Source: Chlamydiales bacterium (GTDB lineage Bacteria; Chlamydiota; Chlamydiia; Chlamydiales; JACKPQ01). Taken from it: 36,332 nt of DNA. Position 1 is the stretch's first letter. Each line of letters opens with the position of its first letter. Shown piece by piece: positions 24,753 through 32,582 of the stretch. Location of the stretch: assembly GCA_024233435.1 (NCBI GenBank), contig JACKPQ010000004.1, positions 1 through 36,332 on the forward strand, given 5' to 3'. The notes beneath the pieces are model-generated. The model saw only the letters and a list, made by a program, of their open reading frames with translations. It was not told where the DNA came from and did no database searches. A program made the position numbers and the translations under genes.

Positions 24753-25148
24753 CTAACCATTTAATTTGGATTTGTCAATGAGCTCAATTAAATACCCATC
24801 GGGATCCTTAACAAAAGCTATAACCGTTGTCCCGTGCTTCATTGGTCCTGGCGGCCGACTCACCTCTCCCCCTTTCTGGGTAATTAGTTCACAAAGCTCA
24901 TAAATGTTCTTAACTCCAATGGCAACGTGCCCGTACCCACTTCCTAAATCGTAGTGGTCCTTATCCCAATTGTATGTCAATTCCAAGCAATGAGAGTTTT
25001 CTTCGTCCCCATATCCCATGAAAGCAAGTGTAAATTTACCCTCTGGGTAATCTTTTTTTCTCAAAAGCTTCATCCCCATCACATCTTTATAAAACGCAAT
25101 CGAGCGCTCTAAATTCCCAACTCGAATCATTGTATGAAGTAAACGCAT
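24753..25148 (-). CDS. gloA: Glyoxalase I (lactoylglutathione lyase)
   Basis: Converts the hemithioacetal of methylglyoxal and glutathione to S-lactoylglutathione. I start at ATG 25148 (MRLLHTMIRVGNLERSIAFY, 131 aa), which aligns exactly with E. coli GloA; an upstream extension to 25241 would only read into the divergent gene's leader. The four metal ligands are in place: H5, the Glu in CLELTYNW, the His in YGHVAIG and the Glu in GYLIELID. Length is that of the nickel-dependent short form. Its presence together with a CGFS glutaredoxin fits a glutathione-using cell. Divergent from the histone-fold gene, with 68 bp between the starts. Confidence 0.95.
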   Translation of the reverse strand: MRLLHTMIRVGNLERSIAFYKDVMGMKLLRKKDYPEGKFTLAFMGYGDEENSHCLELTYNWDKDHYDLGSGYGHVAIGVKNIYELCELITQKGGEVSRPPGPMKHGTTVIAFVKDPDGYLIELIDKSKLNG

Positions 25149-25216
25149 CTGATTCCTTCTGTTCACTAAATCCTTTTCTTGATAGCATGAAATTTTTAAG
25201 GAAACAAGGAGCAAAT

Positions 25217-25402
25217 ATGGCAGAAGTGCTAGTCGTAGCAAGTAAAGTTAAAGCACGCATCAAAGAAAAATGTGGCATGAATACATCATCATCTGTGATG
25301 GAAGCACTCACTAAGAAAGTCGAAATGGAAATCGACAAGGCAATTGAGCGCGCACGCGCAAGCGGTCGCAAGACAATCATGGACCGCGATTTTGACGATT
25401 GA
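25217..25402 (+). CDS. Histone-fold protein, bacterial (DUF1931) type
   Basis: A 61-residue protein (MAEVLVVASKVKARIKEKCG...) with the helix-strand-helix-strand-helix pattern of a core histone fold: helix 1 about 7-18, a long central helix about 24-49 (SSSVMEALTKKVEMEIDKAIERARAS), the loop motif R51-K52-T53-I54 and a short third helix ending MDRDFDD. The G-R-K-T-I-x-x-x-D end is the hallmark shared with archaeal histones (R-K-T-I/V-x-x-x-D). It is close to the single-fold bacterial histones described in Bdellovibrio (Bd0055). Start 25217 follows a strong AAGGAG with 5-nt spacing, suggesting good expression; a longer reading from 25130 would use the promoter region. Distinct from the chlamydial histone H1-like proteins Hc1/Hc2, which lack a core fold. 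Confidence 0.85.
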   Translation: MAEVLVVASKVKARIKEKCGMNTSSSVMEALTKKVEMEIDKAIERARASGRKTIMDRDFDD

Positions 25403-25405
25403 GCT

Positions 25406-26734
25406 TTAAAACCTGTAGCTAAGAGCCCCTCTTAGGATAAGAGCTGCCTTTAAAGACTCTCCAGGAAGATACCCACTTGTTTTAGCGCCCAGATGGATTT
25501 CTCCTCCTAGGGGCTCGCTTTCGTTATGCAATTTATACTTTGCGACAAAAGATAGACCCGGCTGATATTTAATGGTATGAGTTGGCAGGTCAATTCTACT
25601 GCTGGTAAACATTTGATCTTCAATAAGTTTCGGCGCGTTGTCTAATCGGGGATGCAACCACAAATCCGTTTGAAAGCCCCATTTATGCGCACCAACACTC
25701 CAAAGATGGGGGTGATCAAGGCCGAGTCCCAAAGAATGATGGCCTGCGTATTTTCCGCCTTTCACGTAGCAACTCATTGGCTTACCATTTTGCGCTTGGT
25801 GGTATTCAGCATAAAATTCAGGTCCGTATGGAGCGTACCCCATGCGTAAATTTCCCAACTTACTAGGCATTTTCAGATCTTGGCCTTGGCTTATGTAACC
25901 AAAAATAGATCCAAATGAAACAAGAGTGGTCGTATCAACCAATCCCAATAGTGATAAATACTTCAACTGCTGAACTTTTAACTTGCTTCCAGGATATTGG
26001 CACCTGAGCATCATGAGATAGGTTTCAGCATCATGGCCAGAGCCTGCTCTTTTAAGCTTATCACCGGACATTGACCAAGTGTAGTCAATTAAGTCTGTGT
26101 TACCTTCAAGGTAAAGAAACGCTTGACGTGGGTTGACTTTTCCATTTTCAAGCCATTGTCTCCTAACAACTTTAGCAAGCTCTGCACTTCCTTCCATCCC
26201 CCCAATGACAATGGAATTGATCTCTGGAGTTGTAAGGTTTTCATTGATTCTAAAGCTGGTTGAGCCCCCACCGTTACCATATGGCGGCGGAAGATCGATT
26301 TGATAACCCTCAATTGCAACCTTTTTTTCACCAATATCTCTTAAACGATAGCCATGCCCATAAACCTCATGCTGAACCACCATCGTGAATCGGTTAATAG
26401 GAGCCCAAACTAAACTCATTTCTAGTATGCGGGCCAAGCGAGCCTTGAGATCTGTGCCCTTAGTAGAGACAGGGCTAGCCATGCGTTCTATTCCTTTATG
26501 GATGCTAGACAGAGAATGAGCTGCTGCTTTGGGAGACATGTGAGCATCTATCATTAACTCATAATTGACTAAAGGGGGCCTTGGAGGCTCAGGAGGTAAA
26601 ATTTGTGCTGGCTCAACTGCCTGCATTGGCAAATAATTTGAACCTATCTCCTGCTGACTTAATAAGTCATCAGATCCAAATATTGCTGATGAAAAAACCA
26701 ATAACCCAATAATAACAATTGTAAAATTTCTCAT
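25406..26734 (-). CDS. Secreted protein of unknown function with HExxxH motif
   Basis: A 442-residue protein that I do not recognise. ATG 26734 is preceded by AGAGG at 5 nt spacing. Residues 1-20 (MRNFTIVIIGLLVFSSAIFG) form a clear signal peptide, so it is exported. A Pro-rich stretch follows (PAQILPPEPPRPPLVN, about 43-58). Near residue 120 comes NRFTMVVQHEVYGHGYRLRD. This has a metal-binding look, but the spacing is HE-VYG-H (HExxxH), not the HExxH of zincin proteases, and a downstream third ligand could not be assigned. The C-terminal half has alternating short strands (LGLGLDHPHLWSVGAHKWGFQ..., ending ALILRGALSYRF with a terminal Phe), suggesting a beta-rich, possibly outer-membrane, domain. 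It lies 4 bp from the convergent histone-fold gene. Confidence 0.75.
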   Translation of the reverse strand: MRNFTIVIIGLLVFSSAIFGSDDLLSQQEIGSNYLPMQAVEPAQILPPEPPRPPLVNYELMIDAHMSPKAAAHSLSSIHKGIERMASPVSTKGTDLKARLARILEMSLVWAPINRFTMVVQHEVYGHGYRLRDIGEKKVAIEGYQIDLPPPYGNGGGSTSFRINENLTTPEINSIVIGGMEGSAELAKVVRRQWLENGKVNPRQAFLYLEGNTDLIDYTWSMSGDKLKRAGSGHDAETYLMMLRCQYPGSKLKVQQLKYLSLLGLVDTTTLVSFGSIFGYISQGQDLKMPSKLGNLRMGYAPYGPEFYAEYHQAQNGKPMSCYVKGGKYAGHHSLGLGLDHPHLWSVGAHKWGFQTDLWLHPRLDNAPKLIEDQMFTSSRIDLPTHTIKYQPGLSFVAKYKLHNESEPLGGEIHLGAKTSGYLPGESLKAALILRGALSYRF

Positions 26735-26799
26735 TATAACCTCTGCTTAAACAACAATAGTATCGAATTACGTTATTTATAACAAAGTGAAAATAATGA

Positions 26800-27333
26800 T
26801 TATTGATGATTCTTTTTGGGTCTGCGCGTAACCCAATATAAAAGCGCTAGAGCAACAATTGTCACTGGAATCATAATCGAATAAAGATATTCATCGACAA
26901 TTGCAACGCCTGCTGCAAAAAGACCCAACAAAAGCCCGACAACAATTAACGTCGTTTCAATATAAATACCTGCTAAAAATGTAGCCAAGCCTAGCAAGAC
27001 AATCACGGTAAGAGCCGCTTCAAAACGACCTAAAATTCCCACACTAACAAATAAATTCAGCAAATAGACTCCACCTACTGCGGCTGCCCAATGAAGAACC
27101 TCTTGCAAAAGGTGCATGGGCTTAAACTCTTCGAGGCGGCGGCGCAAATACCAACTTAGACCAATGGCAAGCAACCCGTAAATAGGCGCAATAACGCGCC
27201 AATAGGCTAATGCGCCATTATGCCTAACATTAGCAACAATTAGCCCCACAAATCCTAAAGATAGCATGATGAGACCAACAAGGAAGCGAGCTTTCCATGG
27301 ATGGGCCGGATGAATTTCTTGATCAGTGGGCAT
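26800..27333 (-). CDS. Multi-spanning membrane protein of unknown function
   Basis: A 177-residue protein (ATG 27333; GTG 27339 adds two residues) with about six hydrophobic helices, beginning FLVGLIMLSLGFVGLIVANV and ending YSIMIPVTIVALALLYWVTRR, then the basic tail PKKNHQ. No family recognised. Its start overlaps the end of the LicD-like gene by 11 bp, so it is translated with it; a role in the same surface-glycoconjugate or envelope process is possible, but only by position. Confidence 0.75.
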   Translation of the reverse strand: MPTDQEIHPAHPWKARFLVGLIMLSLGFVGLIVANVRHNGALAYWRVIAPIYGLLAIGLSWYLRRRLEEFKPMHLLQEVLHWAAAVGGVYLLNLFVSVGILGRFEAALTVIVLLGLATFLAGIYIETTLIVVGLLLGLFAAGVAIVDEYLYSIMIPVTIVALALLYWVTRRPKKNHQ

Positions 27334-28423
27334 GGGCACGCTGCCAATAAGGGTGGGTTAAATCTTTTTCGTACGCGCCAGTTTGAGCATTATAAATTTT
27401 AGCAGGTCTTAAATCCTTACCATAGATCTGCTGCAAATAAGCCTCTGTGCGATTAGGAACATAAACCTCCAACCCATCAAATAGCGTTTTTTTAAGCGGA
27501 AAAACTTGATCATAGGGCATCGAGCGCATGAAACGCCTCTCCCGAACCTTCCAACTTTCAGGTAACAAATGGCAGTCTACATTAGAAACGATAGCATTTA
27601 GCTCACTCTTTTCTTCATCCACACCAAAGCAGTAGATATCTAACGCGCGACCCGACTCTTTCGTCCATAGCATCAAATAAGACTTTTCTTTATCGCGAGA
27701 CGACCAATCACAGACTACATATTTGTCTGGGTTTAATTCCTTAAGGGCATTTTTAACATTATCAAAATCACTTTGAAGCACCGCGATATCAATGTCTTTA
27801 TCCCATGGAATGATTCCACGATACCGATAGGCACCAAGACACGTTCCGCAGTCTAACCAATGGGGAATATTGTGCTTCTTTAAAAGTGTTGTAATGTTTG
27901 CTAAAGCCTCTTTATCCTCTTTTAAATGAATCTCAGCACCAGGCTCCCTTTGGTAAACCACGCTTTTAAGCTCATCAAAATGACCGTCAACTTGCATTCC
28001 GAGTTTGGTGTAATAATCTAACTGCGGTTTGATCTGAATTTGCTTTAAAGAGTGACTCACCTTTGCATAACGCTCGCGCACATCCCGATTCAGAAAAGCT
28101 ACAGCCTTTAGCGTAGTTCCAAGAGCTAGCGAAGCGGGAAGTGCGCACATTGAGGCAACAGAGCGATAACCAAAATGTTTTTCACGGTAATCAAAGCGTT
28201 GGTTCATGCAGTACTGCCCCGTCTGGGGATCATAGACAGCCTTGTTACCTGCCAATAAATAATGGACCGGAATTAAGACTTGATTACTCACGTACTCAAG
28301 TCCCCGATCGTCTTCAATTTCTGTATTGAGAAATACGCTACCGGTGATAGCGTGATAGCACATGACAAGGGGCATCCCTGCGTGCATGGCCCATGCTGTA
28401 AAAGCATCCCAAAGCTCTAGCAT
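27323..28423 (-). CDS. LicD-family nucleotidyltransferase-fold protein
   Basis: A 366-residue protein with the LicD/fukutin signature near the middle: NIPHWLDCGTCLGAYRYRGI (185-204) followed by IPWDKDIDIAVL, giving the G-T-x-L-G-x-x-R and W-D-x-D-x-D metal and nucleotide residues (D208, D210, D212). LicD proteins transfer phosphocholine or similar phospho-sugar groups to cell-surface glycans. The first 180 residues are not conserved with LicD by eye, with a mildly hydrophobic stretch at about 88-112, and may anchor or target the protein. The exact donor is unknown. AAGGAG lies 5 nt before ATG, inside a hairpin (28431-28458). It is followed by the membrane protein with an 11-bp overlap and is preceded by the phosphatase-fold gene. 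Confidence 0.8.
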   Translation of the reverse strand: MLELWDAFTAWAMHAGMPLVMCYHAITGSVFLNTEIEDDRGLEYVSNQVLIPVHYLLAGNKAVYDPQTGQYCMNQRFDYREKHFGYRSVASMCALPASLALGTTLKAVAFLNRDVRERYAKVSHSLKQIQIKPQLDYYTKLGMQVDGHFDELKSVVYQREPGAEIHLKEDKEALANITTLLKKHNIPHWLDCGTCLGAYRYRGIIPWDKDIDIAVLQSDFDNVKNALKELNPDKYVVCDWSSRDKEKSYLMLWTKESGRALDIYCFGVDEEKSELNAIVSNVDCHLLPESWKVRERRFMRSMPYDQVFPLKKTLFDGLEVYVPNRTEAYLQQIYGKDLRPAKIYNAQTGAYEKDLTHPYWQRAHAH

Positions 28424-28430
28424 TCAAGCT

Positions 28431-28458
28431 CCTTTTTTCGCCATGATGGCGAAAAAGG
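28431..28458 (-). promoter_or_regulatory. Hairpin that covers the ribosome-binding site of the LicD-like gene
   Basis: On the minus strand CCTTTTTCGCCAT and ATGGCGAAAAAAGG are complementary (one bulged base), a strong 13-bp stem with a 1-2 nt loop. It starts 2 bp past the phosphatase-fold gene's stop. The 3' arm ends in AAAAAAGG, the first part of the AAGGAG ribosome site of the LicD-like gene. It might act as terminator, as translation switch or both. The stem is followed by AGCTTGAATG, not a U-run, so simple terminator function is less likely. Confidence 0.55.
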
Positions 28459-28459
28459 C

Positions 28460-29842
28460 TTATGCTGTCAAGGGATTGAAAAGCCTAATCGTAGCACTTA
28501 AGAGGTGATGGTCCGAGCATTGCACCTCATCCATATTTGATTTTTCAACATCAAACATAGGGGTGACTATGGCATTTTCTACTTTAATGTCATTAGGAAG
28601 GTTGACCCCTACAATGCGATCCAAAGATTCATATAAGTGGGCCAAAAACTCCCGCACCTTTTCTGTTGTTACATCCTCACCGACGTGCGATTTGATATAA
28701 TCAACGGCTATTTCTTGAGTTTCTTTGCTCAGTTCATCAATTGTAAAAAAGTCATTGATACTTGCGCCTTCATCTGCGCGCTTTTTTATTTCAAGCAAAT
28801 GCTTTGCAGCCTTGAAAGCTTTCTCCTCAACGTTAGCAGCAAGCGTTTCCTTAGCTATTATAATATCGCGAATTTCATTATAGTGCTCAAAATATACCGT
28901 GCACGTTACCGCATCAGTGACAGGTTCCTTGACATTCGAATCGACCGCTGGATTTAAAGGAAAAGAAGTGTACTCATCGCGTAGGCGATCCGAATTAAGA
29001 TCTCCACACATAACGCCACCATTTTCCAAAATTTTCTTTGCCTGTTCCGCTTGAGCATTTCGCGTGTTTTCGATTGTCAATACTTCATCAAATCCAAAAC
29101 ACCGTTTTAACATTGCAATTAAGCCACTTCTTGTTGATCCTTGCTCATCGAATGGCCCTGACTGGAAATGTGAATTGGCAATATGGACTGTTTTTTGCGC
29201 ACTCAACCTAATGGTGTAGTCAAAAATACCTTTGTTCGTCCAATGATCTCCTCCGACTTTTTTTTCAAATGGGGAAAAACGAGGGTCCTCGATCTTAAAC
29301 TTAGACATAACCATCAAACCTGATGGCATACCTACCAGACCGGGGCCAATATCAATAGCAAAATGAAAATACTCACTCTTAAACTCTTCATAAAGGGCAT
29401 AAGCAAGTTCGGCGTCCATGACTTCTTGTAGATTAAGCACATCAAGATCAGCATCTCTAATCTTATTCACAATACTAGTAAACCTGTCTTTCCACTTTGG
29501 AAGGCCACCAACTTTTCGCGTCAGATCTTCATTAAAACCAAGTATGTTTAAAGTTCCAATTTTGATTTCCCCAACGTCTGGCGGCTCTTTAGCGTTGCTA
29601 CTTCCTGATTGAATAAGAAAATCACCCTGCAAAAAATTAGAAATTACCCGGTTTTTTAGACCACAAACGATATCTGGCACCACACTTATATATTGGTATA
29701 TAGTAGTCGGTGTCTCACTAAAGATAAGAGAAAACACCCTATTTAATGAGGCTGCCGACTGTAAAGACCTTGGATAGTTATTGCACCCAGGCACCCATCT
29801 ACTAATGAACGAGTCACTCTTTATAGCACTCTCATATGCCAT
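28460..29842 (-). CDS. Endonuclease/exonuclease/phosphatase (EEP)-fold protein, possible effector
   Basis: A 460-residue protein with the EEP active-site set: N99 (IGTLNILGFN), E140 (VLNLQEV), H225 (ANSHFQSG), D281-x-N283 (CGDLNSD), D409 in LDRIVGV and D444-H445 (CSDHH). This fold covers inositol-phosphate 5-phosphatases, sphingomyelinases and nucleases; none can be chosen from sequence alone. The N-terminal 95 residues are unique, with a mildly hydrophobic stretch about 33-60 and no classical signal peptide. A long helical insert (about 320-400) separates the catalytic parts. AGGA precedes ATG at 8-nt spacing. It lies 36 bp after the double-OTU gene on the same strand, which makes a host-directed role plausible by context. 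Confidence 0.8.
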   Translation of the reverse strand: MAYESAIKSDSFISRWVPGCNNYPRSLQSAASLNRVFSLIFSETPTTIYQYISVVPDIVCGLKNRVISNFLQGDFLIQSGSSNAKEPPDVGEIKIGTLNILGFNEDLTRKVGGLPKWKDRFTSIVNKIRDADLDVLNLQEVMDAELAYALYEEFKSEYFHFAIDIGPGLVGMPSGLMVMSKFKIEDPRFSPFEKKVGGDHWTNKGIFDYTIRLSAQKTVHIANSHFQSGPFDEQGSTRSGLIAMLKRCFGFDEVLTIENTRNAQAEQAKKILENGGVMCGDLNSDRLRDEYTSFPLNPAVDSNVKEPVTDAVTCTVYFEHYNEIRDIIIAKETLAANVEEKAFKAAKHLLEIKKRADEGASINDFFTIDELSKETQEIAVDYIKSHVGEDVTTEKVREFLAHLYESLDRIVGVNLPNDIKVENAIVTPMFDVEKSNMDEVQCSDHHLLSATIRLFNPLTA

Positions 29843-29878
29843 TATTCTTTTCCTTTCAATGCTAGCTTTAACATCTTA

Positions 29879-32491
29879 TTACCTTCCATCAAAACCAAAG
29901 CTGGGATTGTACACACTTGCACGATCTAAAAGGGTTTTGCGCTCCTCTGGGTTGAGAACGCGGTTATTGTAGTGCTGTCGAGCTACCTCGTACTCAATAA
30001 CCAAAACATTATTTTCAGGAGTGTTATTCATGAAGTTCTTGCCAAAAATATACACATCCTCAGTTCTATCTGGACAATATTGATTGTAATAGCACACAAG
30101 GATTGGAGCTTGAAGGAGCTGGGCGGCCGCATAGATCTCAGCAACTCCACCCATAACTTGCAGCCTTTCCATATTATTTAAATATGAATCAAAGGCAACC
30201 TGTCCATCTCTCTTATATTTTTCAATTTCTTCTTTAGTCTGTAAAATGTATTCGTTATACTCCTCGCTTTCGCCTGCCAACAATTCGTACGTTTTTAGAT
30301 CATTTTCCAAAGCTAAAATTCGGCATGTTCTTTCATCTCTTGAGCCCGCAGATAAATACTGGTTAACCAAACTTTCATTTTGGTTTTTTCTTAGGTATGC
30401 AACAACGTCTTTTCGCAAACTTTCATGTGCAAGCATCTTCTCGTTCTGCAGCGTGTTTCCTGATGATTTTTCATAGGCCTGCGCAATTGAGTGGAAAACA
30501 CAATTAAAGTCACCAGGGATATCTTGTTGCTGGCGAATTCCAACAGCTGAATTTTCAAGCGGGCTTAAGCTAAACTTTGCAGGGTTTAATCTTACAGCAC
30601 GGATACTACTTACAAGCCTGAGAATAAAAGCATCTTCGCCAAAGTTCTGAAGAAACTCATCACATTCATTCATCAATTCGACACCAGTCTGTCCACAAAT
30701 TTTGGAAACAGCATCGCGGGTTGACGACCTTAATTCTTCCCACTTTTTCTTAATCTTTTCAAAATCATCAGACTTTTTCCGAGGCGCAACTTCAGGAGAC
30801 GAGCTAGGAGATTGAGGTAAAGAGCCTTCCATCGATACTTCGCTTCCTTCTTCACTAGAAGAGTCTTCACCTGATGAGTATTGAGATACCATTTGCTCTT
30901 GCATTTTTTCCGTAAGAGCACACCGACTATAGTGCGTCCCGCTGCTATGAATATAAACATCTTCGCCCTCACCCACAGGGTCGTGTATACCGTAAGGATC
31001 AATAATGTAGAGGCATATACCTCCAAAAACAAGCGCTGCAAGCTTAAGCTCATCATCATCTAACCAATAAGCTGGTTTAGACTCAACCATGATTTTACAG
31101 TATGCTTCAATAACCTCTGATCTAAGAGCGAATTTCTCAATACTTCGCTCACCTTCCTTCTGGAAAAAACTGCAGACAGATAGGTAACTAGCCAAGAATT
31201 TATCGGGATCCATTCCACTAATTTTGAGTGGGTCTTGTTTCTTCCATTCATCAATAAAATCTGGAAGACAGTTGAGGATATACCGACTCAAATCACTGCT
31301 TTCTATGTTTTCAGCTTTGAATTTTTGGCGGGCCCGCAATAGGTACTGCGCTTTATTAGCAGCATTATTTAAAGCAGCTTTATGTTCAGGCATTTGATCA
31401 AGAATGAGATCAATCATGTTATCTGGAAGGCTACTGCGATTCGTATTGATATTTGAGAAAAGATCATCCCGCATAACCTGTTGCATCATCGGTGCATTTG
31501 TCCGGTAATTCTCGACATCTTGGAATCCGTTAGAGCTTATTAAATATCCTATGAATTTTCGAGCCACTGCTCGATTCTCGGCACTTGCAAGAGGACCGCT
31601 GTTATCCTGAATCAGCCTTTTAATTATTTGACAATACTGTTCCTTTACCGAATGAATTTGAGGGGATTTTTTAAGCTTTTCTGCAAATGCTTCTCGTGCT
31701 TTTTTAGGCCCTCCAGGGTAAGAATACTCATTATTTTGCCGTCTCCCAATTAAAGCATGCAAAGCACAAGTGCCATCACCCCTTGTAGAAATTGCGCTCC
31801 AATTCAAGCACTCCTTGGCAAAAGTTTCAAAGTCAGCTCCAGAAGAATCGGGAAGGCAATTTCTGAGGGCATTAAAAACTGTTATTTTAGGTAAGAGCCG
31901 GACTGAATTCCAAAATGTCTCTTTAGCAGCTCCACCAGAAGAATATGAAAGGCAATTTCTGAGAGCATTATAAAATTTTGTTTGAGGTAAGCCCAGGGCT
32001 GAATTCCACAATGTCTCTTTAGTAGAAGCATTAGAAGCTGGGCACGAGGAAACACTTTCCCCCTCCTGAACCAAGACGGCATTCGCAATGTTGGAAATTC
32101 CCTTGTTGCTTTGTTCAGGTGATTCAGAGGGTGGTTCATCTTCATCGCTCTCATATGTCACTAAAATCTCAATTGGTTCTTGTTCTTCACAATCTGATCC
32201 AACGGAACGATTAGACACTTCTTTTGATTGGCTTACTTCGCTGGATGTAGCTAGAGCAACAGGGGCAGCATTTGGAGAAACCGGAGATGGCTGACCTCTT
32301 TGGCTGCCAAATAAGTTAAGGAAGGCCCCTAAACCTAGGATCAGAGGAATAGCAACAGCCGCAACCTTAACGTAGGTTGGCACCCTGTCTGAACAAGAGA
32401 TCGCAAAGCGATTGAACGATGCAATTGCCTCGTAGAGGTCGTCTTCAGAGACCGAAGATGGGAGGTAGTTCGGTATATTCATGGCCCACAT
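29879..32491 (-). CDS. Protein with two OTU-type cysteine protease domains (predicted deubiquitinase effector)
   Basis: An 870-residue multidomain protein. N-terminus: short amphipathic lead and one membrane helix (about 42-62, KVAAVAIPLILGLGAFLNLFG); then a low-complexity acidic region (95-130). Residues 158-219 hold a 32-residue tandem repeat (KETLWNSALGLPQ... / KETFWNSVRLLPK...). OTU domain 1: RGDGTCALHALIGRR gives D239-G-T-C242 and, at the far end, the catalytic His in GTHYSRC (H520), with YWLDDDELKLAALVFGGICL before it. Then a Ser/Glu-rich linker (535-575). OTU domain 2: PGDFNCVFHSIAQAYE (D661-C664), EIYAAAQLLQAPILVCYY and the His in ARQHYNNRV (H840). Both domains have a Cys and His in the right place. 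OTU proteins are used by Chlamydia caviae and other parasites to remove host ubiquitin; no translocation signal can be proven here. ATG 32491 or 32482 may be the start. Confidence 0.85.
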   Translation of the reverse strand: MWAMNIPNYLPSSVSEDDLYEAIASFNRFAISCSDRVPTYVKVAAVAIPLILGLGAFLNLFGSQRGQPSPVSPNAAPVALATSSEVSQSKEVSNRSVGSDCEEQEPIEILVTYESDEDEPPSESPEQSNKGISNIANAVLVQEGESVSSCPASNASTKETLWNSALGLPQTKFYNALRNCLSYSSGGAAKETFWNSVRLLPKITVFNALRNCLPDSSGADFETFAKECLNWSAISTRGDGTCALHALIGRRQNNEYSYPGGPKKAREAFAEKLKKSPQIHSVKEQYCQIIKRLIQDNSGPLASAENRAVARKFIGYLISSNGFQDVENYRTNAPMMQQVMRDDLFSNINTNRSSLPDNMIDLILDQMPEHKAALNNAANKAQYLLRARQKFKAENIESSDLSRYILNCLPDFIDEWKKQDPLKISGMDPDKFLASYLSVCSFFQKEGERSIEKFALRSEVIEAYCKIMVESKPAYWLDDDELKLAALVFGGICLYIIDPYGIHDPVGEGEDVYIHSSGTHYSRCALTEKMQEQMVSQYSSGEDSSSEEGSEVSMEGSLPQSPSSSPEVAPRKKSDDFEKIKKKWEELRSSTRDAVSKICGQTGVELMNECDEFLQNFGEDAFILRLVSSIRAVRLNPAKFSLSPLENSAVGIRQQQDIPGDFNCVFHSIAQAYEKSSGNTLQNEKMLAHESLRKDVVAYLRKNQNESLVNQYLSAGSRDERTCRILALENDLKTYELLAGESEEYNEYILQTKEEIEKYKRDGQVAFDSYLNNMERLQVMGGVAEIYAAAQLLQAPILVCYYNQYCPDRTEDVYIFGKNFMNNTPENNVLVIEYEVARQHYNNRVLNPEERKTLLDRASVYNPSFGFDGR
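31832..32020 (-). repeat. 96-bp in-frame tandem duplication in the OTU gene
   Basis: Two adjacent 96-bp units (about 31925-32020 and 31832-31924) encode the 32-residue repeats K-E-T-(L/F)-W-N-S...NALRNCL. The DNA itself stays closely similar, for example CAATTTCTGAGAGCATTA versus CAATTTCTGAGGGCATTA, which points to a recent duplication. Confidence 0.8.
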
Positions 32492-32535
32492 TTTACTCTA
32501 TTAGGCTATATTTAGTAAACAATTAAATTTATTAA

Positions 32536-32564
32536 TTGACAGAATATTAGGTAAATCCTAATTT
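32536..32564 (+). promoter_or_regulatory. Sigma70-type promoter for the K+-channel-like gene
   Basis: Consensus -35 TTGACA (32536-32541), a 17-bp spacer and -10 TAATTT (32559-32564), followed by a GGAGGG ribosome site before ATG 32583. The best-matching promoter in the window by eye. The spacer and -10 contain ATTAGG...CCTAAT, a small inverted repeat. Confidence 0.55.
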
Positions 32565-32582
32565 GAGGCTCTTGGAGGGAGT

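Noticed and set aside
25130..25216. Upstream extension of the histone-fold gene
   Set aside because: It reads through the gloA start and the intergenic promoter; ATG 25217 has AAGGAG and fits the 61-residue family.
28431..28458. Simple rho-independent terminator after the EEP gene
   Set aside because: Stem is good but is followed on the transcript by AGCUUGAAUG, not by a U-run, and it contains part of the next gene's ribosome site.
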